Position numbers and translations under genes: made by a program
Notes under the pieces: model-generated
Databases searched by the model: none
Told to the model about the DNA's origin: nothing
Seen by the model: the letters and a program-made list of their open reading frames with translations, nothing else
Part shown: one piece after another, positions 1 through 6,914 of the stretch
Layout: each line of letters begins with the position of its first letter
How positions within the stretch are numbered: position 1 is the first letter of the stretch
NCBI GenBank assembly: GCA_009904025.1
Contig: WYEE01000092.1
Location: 1 to 18,657, forward strand
Reading direction: 5' to 3'
DNA: 18,657 nt
DNA from: Thermogladius sp.
GTDB lineage: Archaea > Thermoproteota > Thermoprotei_A > Sulfolobales > Desulfurococcaceae

Positions 1-2
1 TC

Positions 3-1058
3 TTGAATCAATTCTCAACAGCTGGGGTCAGGGTAGAAGGCTATAACGTATACACATCCGGTGACCTAGGCGAAGTCGCCGACATAGTGTTATCTGAGCC
101 TCTGAGCGAAGATTTCTTCGACAAACTATACGCGGATTTAATGGATAAAAACTGCATGGTTGTCCAGCTTAGATCCGAGAAGCCTGTTTTAAGAATAATC
201 CCTGTTAGAAAAGGGAAGTCTAAGTGGAAGCTACCGTTGCTTCTAGTAACGTTTGCAACCGTCTTTGCTACAGGCTACGGTTTATCAGCATCGTTTTACA
301 CTAGCATGCCTGAGGTTATTGTTTGGGGCTTAGCGTACACGGCAATTTTCATATCAGCACTGGCCGTCCACGAGTTCGGGCATGTTCTCGCGAGCAGGAG
401 AAGTAGGGTTTTAATCGAGGGGCCTTTCTTTATACCGGCCCCGCCGATACAGTTAGGATTCATAGGTACCTTCGGTGCTGTCATCAATATGAAGACTATA
501 CCCCCAGACAGGAAGAGCCTTTCGAGGATTGGGATATCAGGCCCGCTGTTCGGGTTCCTAGCTGGTTTAGCCATCGCTCCGGTAGGCATACTTTTGTCTC
601 AGCCGATTACTATTCAACAAGCGCAGGAAATGGTGGAGGCCGGGCAGGCAACGCCTCTCATGGGTATCCCTCTAGTGCTCCAGATACTTGAACAATTAGT
701 GGTGCCCCAGGGCTACACTATACTCTTGCACCCTCTAGCGTTCATAAGCTACATAGTATTCCTTGTGACATTCCTTAACCTAATTCCAATAGGCCAGCTG
801 GACGGCGGACATGTTGTAAGAAGCTTCATGTCGCCGGCACTATATGATATAATTGGTTGGACAAGTATAGCGGCTCTTCTACTATTAGGATTCTTCTACA
901 GTTTCTACCTTTGGATCGGGGTGATAGCGCTAGTATTCAAGTTGATCTTCGGGAGATATCAGCATCCAGGCTCAGCGAATCAGTATAGCAGGTCGCACAG
1001 CCCCATACACTTAGCCATGTACTTGGCCCTACTCGTCTTAACAGCACCTATCCCATAG
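3..1058 (+). CDS. M50 (site-2 protease-like) membrane metalloprotease, 5' end at window edge
   Basis: Predicted intramembrane zinc metalloprotease of family M50. Seen: HEFGH at residues 123-127 inside a hydrophobic segment (zinc-binding HExxH), and a second motif NLIPIGQLDGGH at 259-270, matching the NxxPxxxLDG signature that supplies the third zinc ligand. Hydrophobic segments lie at about 76-95, 103-125, 177-200, 240-262 and 285-315. The first ~70 residues are soluble and probably cytosolic. Family members cleave transmembrane segments of regulatory proteins; the substrate here is unknown. The start used is a TTG three bases into the window, so the true start may lie upstream and no ribosome-binding site can be checked. 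The gene ends 44 bp before the topoisomerase gene on the same strand. The family call is firm; its biological role is not. Confidence 0.88.
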   Translation: MNQFSTAGVRVEGYNVYTSGDLGEVADIVLSEPLSEDFFDKLYADLMDKNCMVVQLRSEKPVLRIIPVRKGKSKWKLPLLLVTFATVFATGYGLSASFYTSMPEVIVWGLAYTAIFISALAVHEFGHVLASRRSRVLIEGPFFIPAPPIQLGFIGTFGAVINMKTIPPDRKSLSRIGISGPLFGFLAGLAIAPVGILLSQPITIQQAQEMVEAGQATPLMGIPLVLQILEQLVVPQGYTILLHPLAFISYIVFLVTFLNLIPIGQLDGGHVVRSFMSPALYDIIGWTSIAALLLLGFFYSFYLWIGVIALVFKLIFGRYQHPGSANQYSRSHSPIHLAMYLALLVLTAPIP

Positions 1059-1102
1059 AGGATACTCAACCTCTACATGGTTTCAAGGACGGTAACAATA
1101 GC

Positions 1103-3163
1103 ATGGTGGAGCATGTGCAGAGATATGTTGATTTATGGTCTATCAGAGGGAGAGTTGTCGTTATAGCGGAGAAGCCGAGGGCGGCGGGTAAGATAGCCGC
1201 AGCCATACTACCCAACTACCGTAGGACCATACTGCATGGAGTACCAATCTACGTTCACAAAGGAAACGGGTTGGAGGTCATCGTGGCTAGCTCTGTCGGC
1301 CACATCTACAACTTAACCACGAACCAGACTGGATACCCGGTTTTCACATATGAGTGGGCTCCACTCTACGTCGTTGAGAAGAGGTCTTCTTACACGAAGA
1401 GGTATCATCTTGCTCTAAGCGAGGTGTGCAAGGGCGTAGACTATTATGTCAACGCTTGCGACTACGATATAGAAGGCTCTGTCATAGGTTACCTCATAAT
1501 AAAATTTCTCGGTGATCTACGCAGGGCTTTCAGAGCCAAATTCTCATCGCTAACCCCCGTAGAGTTGAGAGAGTCTTTTAGAAAGCTAACAGGATTGGAC
1601 CAAGAGATGGTTGAGGCCGGCCTAGCCAGGCATGAATTAGACTGGTTGTGGGGTATAAACATAAGCAGGGCTCTAATGACAGCTGTCGGAGCGGTTACGG
1701 GTAGAAGAGTTGTATTGAGTGCTGGCAGAGTGCAAACACCCACACTAGCCCACGTCGCCGCGCAGTTGAGGGAGAGGAATCTGCATATCCCATATCCTCT
1801 GTTCACATTAAGTATTGTAATTGAGAAAAACAACGTTAGGGTGACTGCGACCAGGCTCAAGGGATCTGTTGACTCGAAGAACGAGGCTATGCGTATAGCC
1901 TCATATATCAGACAGAGAAAACAAGTCCACGTTGAAGAGTATAGTGAGGAGAAGTTATCGGTGCCACCGCCATACCCGTTCAACCTCGGCGACCTACAGG
2001 AGGAGGCTTATAGGATATACGGTTTCAGCCCATACAAGACACAGGAGGTTGCTGAGAGGCTCTACCTAGAAGCTTTGATAAGCTACCCTAGGACCAACAG
2101 CCAGAAGCTACCTCCCACCCTCAACTATAGGAATGTTCTAGCGCAAATCGCTGAAAACCCTGTCTACAGGAGCCTGGTAAACCAGTTGCTTTCTGAAACA
2201 CGAGGATACCTGAAGCCGAGGGAGGGCCCTAAGGAGGATCCAGCGCATCCGGCAATATACCCGACCGGTGTTAAACCACCTGCCAATCTACCTTCAGAGA
2301 TGCTTAAAATATACGATCTCATAGTCAGGAGATTCCTAGCAGTCTTTAGCAAACCGTTTGAGATAATTAAGCAAAAAGCGGTTTTTTCAACTGGTCTACC
2401 CGGGGAGCTATTCGCTAGTGAAGGGCAGTATCTGGTTAAAAAAGGCTGGTTAGCATATTACCCCTTCTACACTCCGGCTGAGAAAAGACTACCCTACTTT
2501 ACGAAAGGCGAGGCTGTGGAATTAATCGATGTCGTCTTGAAGAAGACAACGGTTAAACCACCTCAAAGACCGAGCAAGATGAGCATTCTAAGATGGATGG
2601 AGTCTGTCGAAATTGGGACCGAGTCAACGAGAGCCCGTATCATAGAAACACTGTTTGAGAGAGGCTATTTGAAGAATAGTTCTAGAGGAGTGGATATAAC
2701 GGATCTAGGTCTGGGTGTCATAGAAGTTATAGGGGAGTTCTTCCCAGAGTTGGCTAGAGTGGATTTAACCAGGATGTTCGAGAAGGATCTAGAGGACATC
2801 AAGCTGGGTAAAACCACGAGATCTCTTGTGGTTGAAAAAGCGAAGCAAACACTTCTCAACCTACTTAAGAGTTTCGAAGCGAGGAAAGAGGCTGTGGGAA
2901 GAGAGTTGGCTTTGAGGCTTGGGATAGTTAAACCGGTAGAGAAATGCCTTCTCTGTAATAGGCAAGTCTACGCTAAGAAGCTGTGCAGGTACCACTACGA
3001 AGCTTACAACAGGCTTTTAGAAGGATACAATGAGTGGAGGAGGAGAGAAGAGGTGTCATTCAATGATTTTTTAAGAGTGGTCGAGAAGTCTAAGACGAGT
3101 GGGAAATGGGTTGCAGAGGTAGCTGGCTTTATTCTTAGGGGAGGCGACTTAGGTCCCGGTTAA
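1103..3163 (+). CDS. topA: DNA topoisomerase IA (archaeal topoisomerase I/III)
   Basis: Type IA topoisomerase, which relaxes negatively supercoiled DNA or unlinks single-stranded crossings through a 5'-phosphotyrosine intermediate. Seen: an N-terminal Toprim domain with EKPRAAGK (E23) and the acidic triad DYDIEG (D120, D122, E124); SAGRVQTP at 206-213; and the catalytic tyrosine Y328 in SYPRTNS, with R330 and T331. The C-terminus carries one putative zinc finger (C615, C618, C628, H631). There is no reverse-gyrase helicase half, so this is a stand-alone 686-residue enzyme of usual family length. The ribosome-binding site before the ATG is weak. The 3' end overlaps the convergent signal peptidase gene by 15 bp. 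Confidence 0.95.
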   Translation: MVEHVQRYVDLWSIRGRVVVIAEKPRAAGKIAAAILPNYRRTILHGVPIYVHKGNGLEVIVASSVGHIYNLTTNQTGYPVFTYEWAPLYVVEKRSSYTKRYHLALSEVCKGVDYYVNACDYDIEGSVIGYLIIKFLGDLRRAFRAKFSSLTPVELRESFRKLTGLDQEMVEAGLARHELDWLWGINISRALMTAVGAVTGRRVVLSAGRVQTPTLAHVAAQLRERNLHIPYPLFTLSIVIEKNNVRVTATRLKGSVDSKNEAMRIASYIRQRKQVHVEEYSEEKLSVPPPYPFNLGDLQEEAYRIYGFSPYKTQEVAERLYLEALISYPRTNSQKLPPTLNYRNVLAQIAENPVYRSLVNQLLSETRGYLKPREGPKEDPAHPAIYPTGVKPPANLPSEMLKIYDLIVRRFLAVFSKPFEIIKQKAVFSTGLPGELFASEGQYLVKKGWLAYYPFYTPAEKRLPYFTKGEAVELIDVVLKKTTVKPPQRPSKMSILRWMESVEIGTESTRARIIETLFERGYLKNSSRGVDITDLGLGVIEVIGEFFPELARVDLTRMFEKDLEDIKLGKTTRSLVVEKAKQTLLNLLKSFEARKEAVGRELALRLGIVKPVEKCLLCNRQVYAKKLCRYHYEAYNRLLEGYNEWRRREEVSFNDFLRVVEKSKTSGKWVAEVAGFILRGGDLGPG

Positions 3164-3622
3164 CTCATGGTACCAAATAGCGAGGTAGCCGATGTAGGGT
3201 ATCTTAAGGGTGAATCCCTCCATCGAGAAGACGACGCCTATCACCCTGTTGTACGAGACCCCCACAGGCTCACCATTGACTACGTCGAAGTATATGAAGT
3301 CGGGTATTGGGTTGTTGTCTCCTTCTGTAACATAGTAGTAGTCGCCGTTAACGATCTTCACGTCTATAACACGGTGTATTATTAGCTTATTGAAAACCCT
3401 GTATATTATGATGTCTCCAACCCTGATATCCGCCGGTGGGGGACGGTAGGCGAAGACGAGATCACCCTCTCTGAGGAGGGGGTACATGCTTGAGCCTTCA
3501 ACCACTGCGAGAGTAGGCTGGGAGTAGGCGACCTGCTTCAACGATATGAGCAGCAGGGCTAAGAGCAGGACTAAGAGTACGCCCACCAATATTTTCGTGG
3601 GGCTGAAAGAGGCGTCCTTCAA
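3149..3622 (-). CDS. Signal peptidase I, archaeal/ER type (Ser-His)
   Basis: Membrane-bound type I signal peptidase that removes signal peptides from Sec-exported proteins at the outer face of the membrane. Seen: one N-terminal membrane anchor at about residues 9-29; the box GSSMYP with the presumed nucleophile S45; then HRV with H83 where bacterial enzymes have lysine; and GDNNP with D102. This Ser-His-Asp pattern is the archaeal and endoplasmic reticulum (Sec11) type. The length of 157 residues is usual for archaeal members. The start is a TTG that overlaps the stop of the upstream zinc-ribbon gene by 4 bp (TTGA), behind a GAGGGGGAG sequence, which suggests translational coupling. It is the last gene of a three-gene minus-strand operon. 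Confidence 0.93.
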   Translation of the reverse strand: MKDASFSPTKILVGVLLVLLLALLLISLKQVAYSQPTLAVVEGSSMYPLLREGDLVFAYRPPPADIRVGDIIIYRVFNKLIIHRVIDVKIVNGDYYYVTEGDNNPIPDFIYFDVVNGEPVGVSYNRVIGVVFSMEGFTLKIPYIGYLAIWYHELTGT

Positions 3623-3912
3623 GTCTCCCCCTCACTGAGTATTTCATCTGCGTCGAGGACGATCTCTTTCGGCTTCCTCTCCTCTTTTTCCTCCACTTTC
3701 TTACCTCCCTCTATTTCAACGCTGGTTCCACCCACCTTAAGTTTGCTGACGGTAGCCCTCCACCTGTACCCGCACTTATTGCACCTAGCCACACCCATGA
3801 CGGTAATAGTTATCCTCCCCATACTATCTGGTAGCGGTGAGACGAGTTGCCATGTTTTCTCGACAATGATATCGGTGCTACCGCATCTAGGGCATGTCAA
3901 CCGCTTACTCAT
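3619..3912 (-). CDS. Small zinc-ribbon protein, function unknown
   Basis: A 97-residue protein with a four-cysteine zinc ribbon: CPRC at residues 7-10 and CNKC at 44-47, with a beta-rich stretch between and an acidic/basic, probably disordered tail from about residue 60. The layout resembles zinc ribbons of transcription or translation factors, but I do not recognise a named family. The start was moved to the ATG at 3912. That ATG overlaps the upstream stop as ATGA and follows a GGGGGAG sequence; a longer in-frame form from 3924 would add four residues and has no clear ribosome-binding site. It sits between a small membrane protein and signal peptidase with overlapping starts and stops, so all three are probably made together. 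Confidence 0.8.
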   Translation of the reverse strand: MSKRLTCPRCGSTDIIVEKTWQLVSPLPDSMGRITITVMGVARCNKCGYRWRATVSKLKVGGTSVEIEGGKKVEEKEERKPKEIVLDADEILSEGET

Positions 3913-4223
3913 AGCTCCCCCCATAACAGGGCGATTAGTGCTATGTATAGGATTAGTGGAGCTAATAATGCTGACGCTAATCCGCCCATAAGCTTGTTTG
4001 AGGTAAAGTACGTTGCAACAGATAGTAATCCCGTGATCACTGGGTATAGTGTGAAGCCGTGTTCTAGCGAGACAACCGTTACTGCGGAAAACATCAGGGT
4101 CAAAGGGTACGACGTGTATATAACCTTGTTCTTGATTTTCCCAAAATGGGTTACAGTGTAAGCGACGTATGCTGCGAAAACCAAAGTTAAAGTTATTACT
4201 TCCCAGACTATAGCTGAATACAT
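3909..4223 (-). CDS. Small four-TM membrane protein, function unknown
   Basis: A 104-residue, very hydrophobic protein with predicted membrane segments at about residues 3-24, 36-53, 57-73 and 80-100, and a short basic loop (GKIKNK) after the first. I recognise no family. The ATG start has a good ribosome-binding site (CGAGGAG, 6-7 bp upstream). It is the first gene of the minus-strand operon that continues with the zinc-ribbon and signal peptidase genes, and it is divergent from enolase. The context suggests a role at the membrane, possibly connected with protein export; that is inference only. Confidence 0.75.
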   Translation of the reverse strand: MYSAIVWEVITLTLVFAAYVAYTVTHFGKIKNKVIYTSYPLTLMFSAVTVVSLEHGFTLYPVITGLLSVATYFTSNKLMGGLASALLAPLILYIALIALLWGEL

Positions 4224-4247
4224 AGCTTACTCCTCGAAGGTGGTTTA

Positions 4248-5564
4248 ATGCACGTGTTGTATCACTCAGAGTATGATGAAGCGTACTTGATAAAAAACGT
4301 TAGAGCGAGGTGGGTGCTAGATAGCAGGGGGAATCCAACAGTCCAGGTGAAGGTTGTTACAGAGGGACTAGGCGTAGGGGTTGGTTACGCACCCAGCGGC
4401 GCTTCAACGGGCGTGCATGAAGCCGTTGAAGTAAGAGATGGTGGTAGAGAGTTCCACGGGAGAGGAGTCGGGAGAGCGGTTGAAAACGTGAATAAAATGA
4501 TAGCGCCCGCAATCATAGGTATGGACTCGAGGAGGCAGCGTGAGATAGACATGAAGATGATCGAAATGGATGGCACTAGAAATAAAGCTAGGATCGGCGG
4601 TAACGCTATTGTGGCCACTAGCATTGCTGTGGCGAAAGCAGCCGCCTCAACAATGGATTTACCGCTGTACCAGTATATTGGTGGGAAGCAGGCAGACCTA
4701 TTGCCTGTGCCAATGTTGAATATAATAAACGGTGGTGTCCACGCAGGCAACAAACTCGACTTCCAGGAATTCATGATTGTTCCAGCCGGCTTCAACGCTT
4801 TCAGCGAGGCTCTGAGGGCGAGCGTGGAAATCTACCATGAGTTGAAAAACATCTTGAAGAATCGCTACGGCTCCCAGGCGATCAATGTGGGCGATGAGGG
4901 CGGATTCGCGCCTCCATTGGAGAAGACGAAAGAGGCCCTGGATCTATTAGTCGACTCGATTAAAGCAGCGGGGTATTCCCCGGGCGACCAAGTGGCTCTC
5001 GCAATAGATGCCGCTAGCTCGAGGCTGTTTAATCGTGTTAAAAACGTTTATGTCGTCGAGGGTCAAGAACTCTCCGTTGACAAACTCATCGACTACTACT
5101 CTAACCTGGTAAACGATTATCCTATAGTTGTTATTGAAGACCCGTTCCACGAGGACGATTTCGAGGCTTTCGCTAAGTTTACAAGCGAGTTCTCCCACAG
5201 GATTCTGGTGGTAGGCGACGACCTCTTCGTGACAAACCCCGAGAGGCTTGGTAAGGGGATATCGATGAGAGCCGCCAACGCCGTCCTCGTCAAGGTCAAC
5301 CAGATTGGCACGCTCACCGAGACATTCACGGTTGTAGATATCGCTAGGAATGCTGGGTATAGGACTATTATAAGCCATAGGAGTGGTGAGACGGAAGATA
5401 CAGTTATATCAGACCTTGCTGTAGGGGTTAGGGCTGGTTTAATAAAGACAGGTGCTCCCGCTAGAGGGGAGAGGACATCGAAGTATAATAGGTTGCTTGA
5501 AATCGAGGAAGAGATTGAAAAACCGAAATACCCGGGCTTCAGCTTGTTCCCGAGAAAACCATAG
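4248..5564 (+). CDS. eno: Enolase (2-phosphoglycerate dehydratase)
   Basis: Cytosolic glycolytic/gluconeogenic enzyme interconverting 2-phosphoglycerate and phosphoenolpyruvate. Seen: DSRGNPT at 25-31; GGVHAGN with H165; FQEFMI with E174; DEGGF with the catalytic-acid-type E217; magnesium ligands D254 (AIDAA), E297 (EDPF) and D324 (GDDLF); catalytic K349 (LVKVNQ); SHRSGETED at 376-384; K400 in IKTGAP. All expected active-site residues are present. The ATG used has a GGTGG ribosome-binding site 4 bp upstream, but gives an N-terminus about 13 residues longer than typical enolases. A TTG at 4287 would give the usual start MIKNVRAR but has a poorer ribosome-binding site. Only 24 bp separate it from the divergent membrane-protein gene. 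Confidence 0.97.
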   Translation: MHVLYHSEYDEAYLIKNVRARWVLDSRGNPTVQVKVVTEGLGVGVGYAPSGASTGVHEAVEVRDGGREFHGRGVGRAVENVNKMIAPAIIGMDSRRQREIDMKMIEMDGTRNKARIGGNAIVATSIAVAKAAASTMDLPLYQYIGGKQADLLPVPMLNIINGGVHAGNKLDFQEFMIVPAGFNAFSEALRASVEIYHELKNILKNRYGSQAINVGDEGGFAPPLEKTKEALDLLVDSIKAAGYSPGDQVALAIDAASSRLFNRVKNVYVVEGQELSVDKLIDYYSNLVNDYPIVVIEDPFHEDDFEAFAKFTSEFSHRILVVGDDLFVTNPERLGKGISMRAANAVLVKVNQIGTLTETFTVVDIARNAGYRTIISHRSGETEDTVISDLAVGVRAGLIKTGAPARGERTSKYNRLLEIEEEIEKPKYPGFSLFPRKP

Positions 5565-5578
5565 GTCTTGCTAAAAAA

Positions 5579-5824
5579 CTATGGTAGTATGAGACCGAGC
5601 ACGATTAGGACTAGAGCTGTCACAACCATTAGCTTCAGGAACCCGCTTACAGGGATGTTTGGTAAGGCTTTTATCAGTTTTATCAACCCTACTACAGCCA
5701 TCGCAATCACCATCACTAATATTATCGCGAACCCGATGAAGAATAATACTGCACCAACCCCACCGGCACTGCTTAGGGCGTTAGCCATATTGCCCAACAC
5801 TTGTGACACAACGCCTAGACCCAT
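5579..5824 (-). CDS. Small two-TM membrane protein, function unknown
   Basis: An 81-residue hydrophobic protein with membrane segments at about residues 22-48 and 62-80, joined by a short loop containing two lysines and a proline (LIKLIKALPNIPVSG). I recognise no family. The start was set at the ATG 5824 because TAAGGAGGGG lies 6 bp before it. A longer frame from a TTG at 5854 would place this strong ribosome-binding site inside the coding region. A TATA-like box at 5856-5864 (read on the minus strand) would start the transcript near 5834, giving a very short leader. Its 3' end lies 14 bp from the convergent enolase stop. Its closeness to cdvA (divergent) is suggestive but proves nothing about cell division. 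Confidence 0.72.
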   Translation of the reverse strand: MGLGVVSQVLGNMANALSSAGGVGAVLFFIGFAIILVMVIAMAVVGLIKLIKALPNIPVSGFLKLMVVTALVLIVLGLILP

Positions 5825-5855
5825 TTCCAACCCCTCCTTAGATTCGCTAGGCAAG

Positions 5856-5864
5856 ATTTAAAAG
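5856..5864. promoter_or_regulatory. TATA-like box, direction ambiguous
   Basis: ATTTAAAAG is almost self-complementary. Read on the minus strand it lies about 26 bp before a position just upstream of the AAGGAGG site of the 5824 gene, which suits a short-leader promoter for that gene. Read on the plus strand it would start a transcript near 5886, exactly before the foldable C/D-like segment. The sequence alone cannot decide between the two, or whether both are used. Confidence 0.45.
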
Positions 5865-5885
5865 GGGGGTGGCCTTTATGGGCTG

Positions 5886-5950
5886 TATGATGATGAAGGT
5901 TAAAAGCGTGGGATGCATAAAGGCGATGCCAGGCACCAGGCTTCTGATAT
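5886..5950 (+). ncRNA. Weak candidate small RNA (C/D-box-like)
   Basis: ATGATGA (5887-5893, repeated in register at 5890-5896) matches a C box and CTGA (5944-5947) a D box. The spacing gives a molecule of about 60 nt, the usual size of archaeal C/D sRNAs, and a TATA-like box lies about 27 bp upstream. Against this, no clear D' (CTGA) or C' (TGATGA) box is seen between them, and no terminal stem closes the ends. An alternative fold (GGCGA/TCGCC with inner CTTCT/AGAGG) competes with the C/D reading. Treat it as a candidate only. Confidence 0.2.
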
Positions 5951-6103
5951 AGAGGAGTCGCCGTTGATCTTCTCGAGAGGTGAACACCCTCCCACCTCAC
6001 CAGGATCGTCTAGGGTGTTAAGTGTAGGCTTGGATAAAAACAAAATTTTTAGAATAACCTTTCACTCAACCCCTCACAACATGAATGCAGTATAGCCCGG
6101 CTA

Positions 6104-6110
6104 TTTATAA
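6104..6110 (+). promoter_or_regulatory. TATA-like box of cdvA
   Basis: TTTATAA lies within CTATTTATAACGG, 43 bp before the cdvA ATG. Transcription would start near 6131-6134, leaving a leader of about 20 nt that holds the ribosome-binding site GAGGTGGAG (6142-6150). An imperfect 14-bp palindrome (6114-6127) lies between the box and the predicted start point. Confidence 0.55.
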
Positions 6111-6152
6111 CGGATCTCAATTGGGATAAGAGTTTGATAGCGAGGTGGAGTT

Positions 6153-6851
6153 ATGGATATACTAGTGGACCAGGTAGATGAATATTTGGGGAAGCCTGTT
6201 ATAGACCCCTACAATAGGAGGCTTGGATATGTTATTGGATTCTATAGTGACGCCGATGGTAGAGTGAGAGCCCTGGAGATAAGTCTCGGGGACGTGGAAT
6301 TCAAGCAATTAGATATAGAGAGGTTTAAGTTTGAGAATGGGAACATAATTCTACTACCCGAGTGGGAGTTCCTGGCATTGCAATTAGAGAACAGGATTCT
6401 GAGGCTTAAGAAGAGAATGGCCGCCCTAGAAGAACTAAATGCTAGGAAAGACCTCCCCAAGCATGCCTACGACTCATTCAAGAAGAACCTCGAGGAGAGT
6501 TTGATGAAGGCTAAGGAGGATGCTAAGGCTGTCAAAGAGTTGTTGAGGAAGAGGATTCACGAGCTCGAGGACAGTATCCTCGAGTTAGAGAAGGCGATGA
6601 CGAGTATTAAAGTCAGCTACCTCTCAGGGGAGATACCCGAGAAAGCTTATAAATCAGCGAGCGAGCATATAAGGAAGCATTTAGATAGTTGCGAGCTAGA
6701 GAAGGAAAGCGTGAAACAGCATTTGGATAAAATAGAGGCGCTGGAGTCTCAGCCTGTGGATTTGTCAGTTAAATCAACACCTATTCCTCAAGCACAGGGT
6801 CAGCCTGCAGGCCAACCCATCCCCGTTGTGGTACTAGAAGGTAGTCAGTAA
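6153..6851 (+). CDS. cdvA: Cell division protein CdvA
   Basis: Archaea-specific division protein that assembles on DNA/membrane at mid-cell and recruits the ESCRT-III protein CdvB. Seen: an N-terminal PRC-barrel-like beta domain (about residues 1-70, with NRRLGYVIGF typical of this fold); a long charged coiled coil (about 75-200); a proline/glutamine-rich linker (about 201-222); and a short C-terminal tail PIPVVVLEGSQ (222-232), which fits the ESCRT-III-binding (E3B) peptide known from Sulfolobus CdvA. The length of 232 residues is usual. GAGGTGGAG ends 2 bp before the ATG. It is followed after 63 bp by cdvB, with a second promoter candidate between them, consistent with cdvA having its own transcript, as known in Sulfolobus. 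Confidence 0.95.
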   Translation: MDILVDQVDEYLGKPVIDPYNRRLGYVIGFYSDADGRVRALEISLGDVEFKQLDIERFKFENGNIILLPEWEFLALQLENRILRLKKRMAALEELNARKDLPKHAYDSFKKNLEESLMKAKEDAKAVKELLRKRIHELEDSILELEKAMTSIKVSYLSGEIPEKAYKSASEHIRKHLDSCELEKESVKQHLDKIEALESQPVDLSVKSTPIPQAQGQPAGQPIPVVVLEGSQ

Positions 6852-6873
6852 TATCGGGATAAGACTCTGACGG

Positions 6874-6886
6874 TTTTTTAAAAGCC
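6874..6886 (+). promoter_or_regulatory. TATA-like box of cdvB, also a T-run after cdvA
   Basis: TTTTTTAAAAGCC lies between cdvA and cdvB. The TATA-like core (TTTTAAAA) predicts a transcript start near 6905, 10 to 19 nt before the possible cdvB starts. The six T residues just after the cdvA stop could also end the cdvA transcript. The 9-mer TTAAAAGCC recurs exactly at 8941-8949, upstream of the foldable element after cdvC. Confidence 0.5.
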
Positions 6887-6914
6887 TTCCTAAACCCATG
6901 TTTCCAACGGCAAG

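Larger units (their letters stand above)
5825..6152. other. Gene-free interval with promoter-like and foldable sequence
   Basis: This roughly 330-bp interval separates the minus-strand small membrane protein from cdvA. It contains the near-palindromic box ATTTAAAAG (5856-5864), usable in either direction; a C/D-like pair (ATGATGA at 5887-5893, CTGA at 5944-5947); a nested stem GGCGA (5922-5926) with TCGCC (5958-5962); an 8-bp inverted repeat AACACCCT/AGGGTGTT (5983-5990 and 6012-6019); an AT-rich stretch ending in TTTTT near 6046-6050; and the cdvA promoter region (6104-6152). The short open frames here have no ribosome-binding site and no convincing protein character. A small RNA starting near 5886 is possible but not shown. 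Confidence 0.4.

Noticed and set aside
3167..3385. 72-residue plus-strand frame after topA
   Set aside because: It is fully antisense to the well-supported signal peptidase gene and has no family features.
4947..5378. 143-residue minus-strand frame within enolase
   Set aside because: Antisense to conserved enolase active-site codons; a shadow of biased codon use.
5815..6000. 61-residue minus-strand frame across the same gap
   Set aside because: It overlaps the strong ribosome-binding site and start of the 5824 gene in another frame and has no support.
5913..6095. 60-residue plus-strand frame in the gap before cdvA
   Set aside because: No ribosome-binding site, low-complexity composition with many His/Ser/Pro, and no recognisable protein character; the segment looks more like untranslated sequence.
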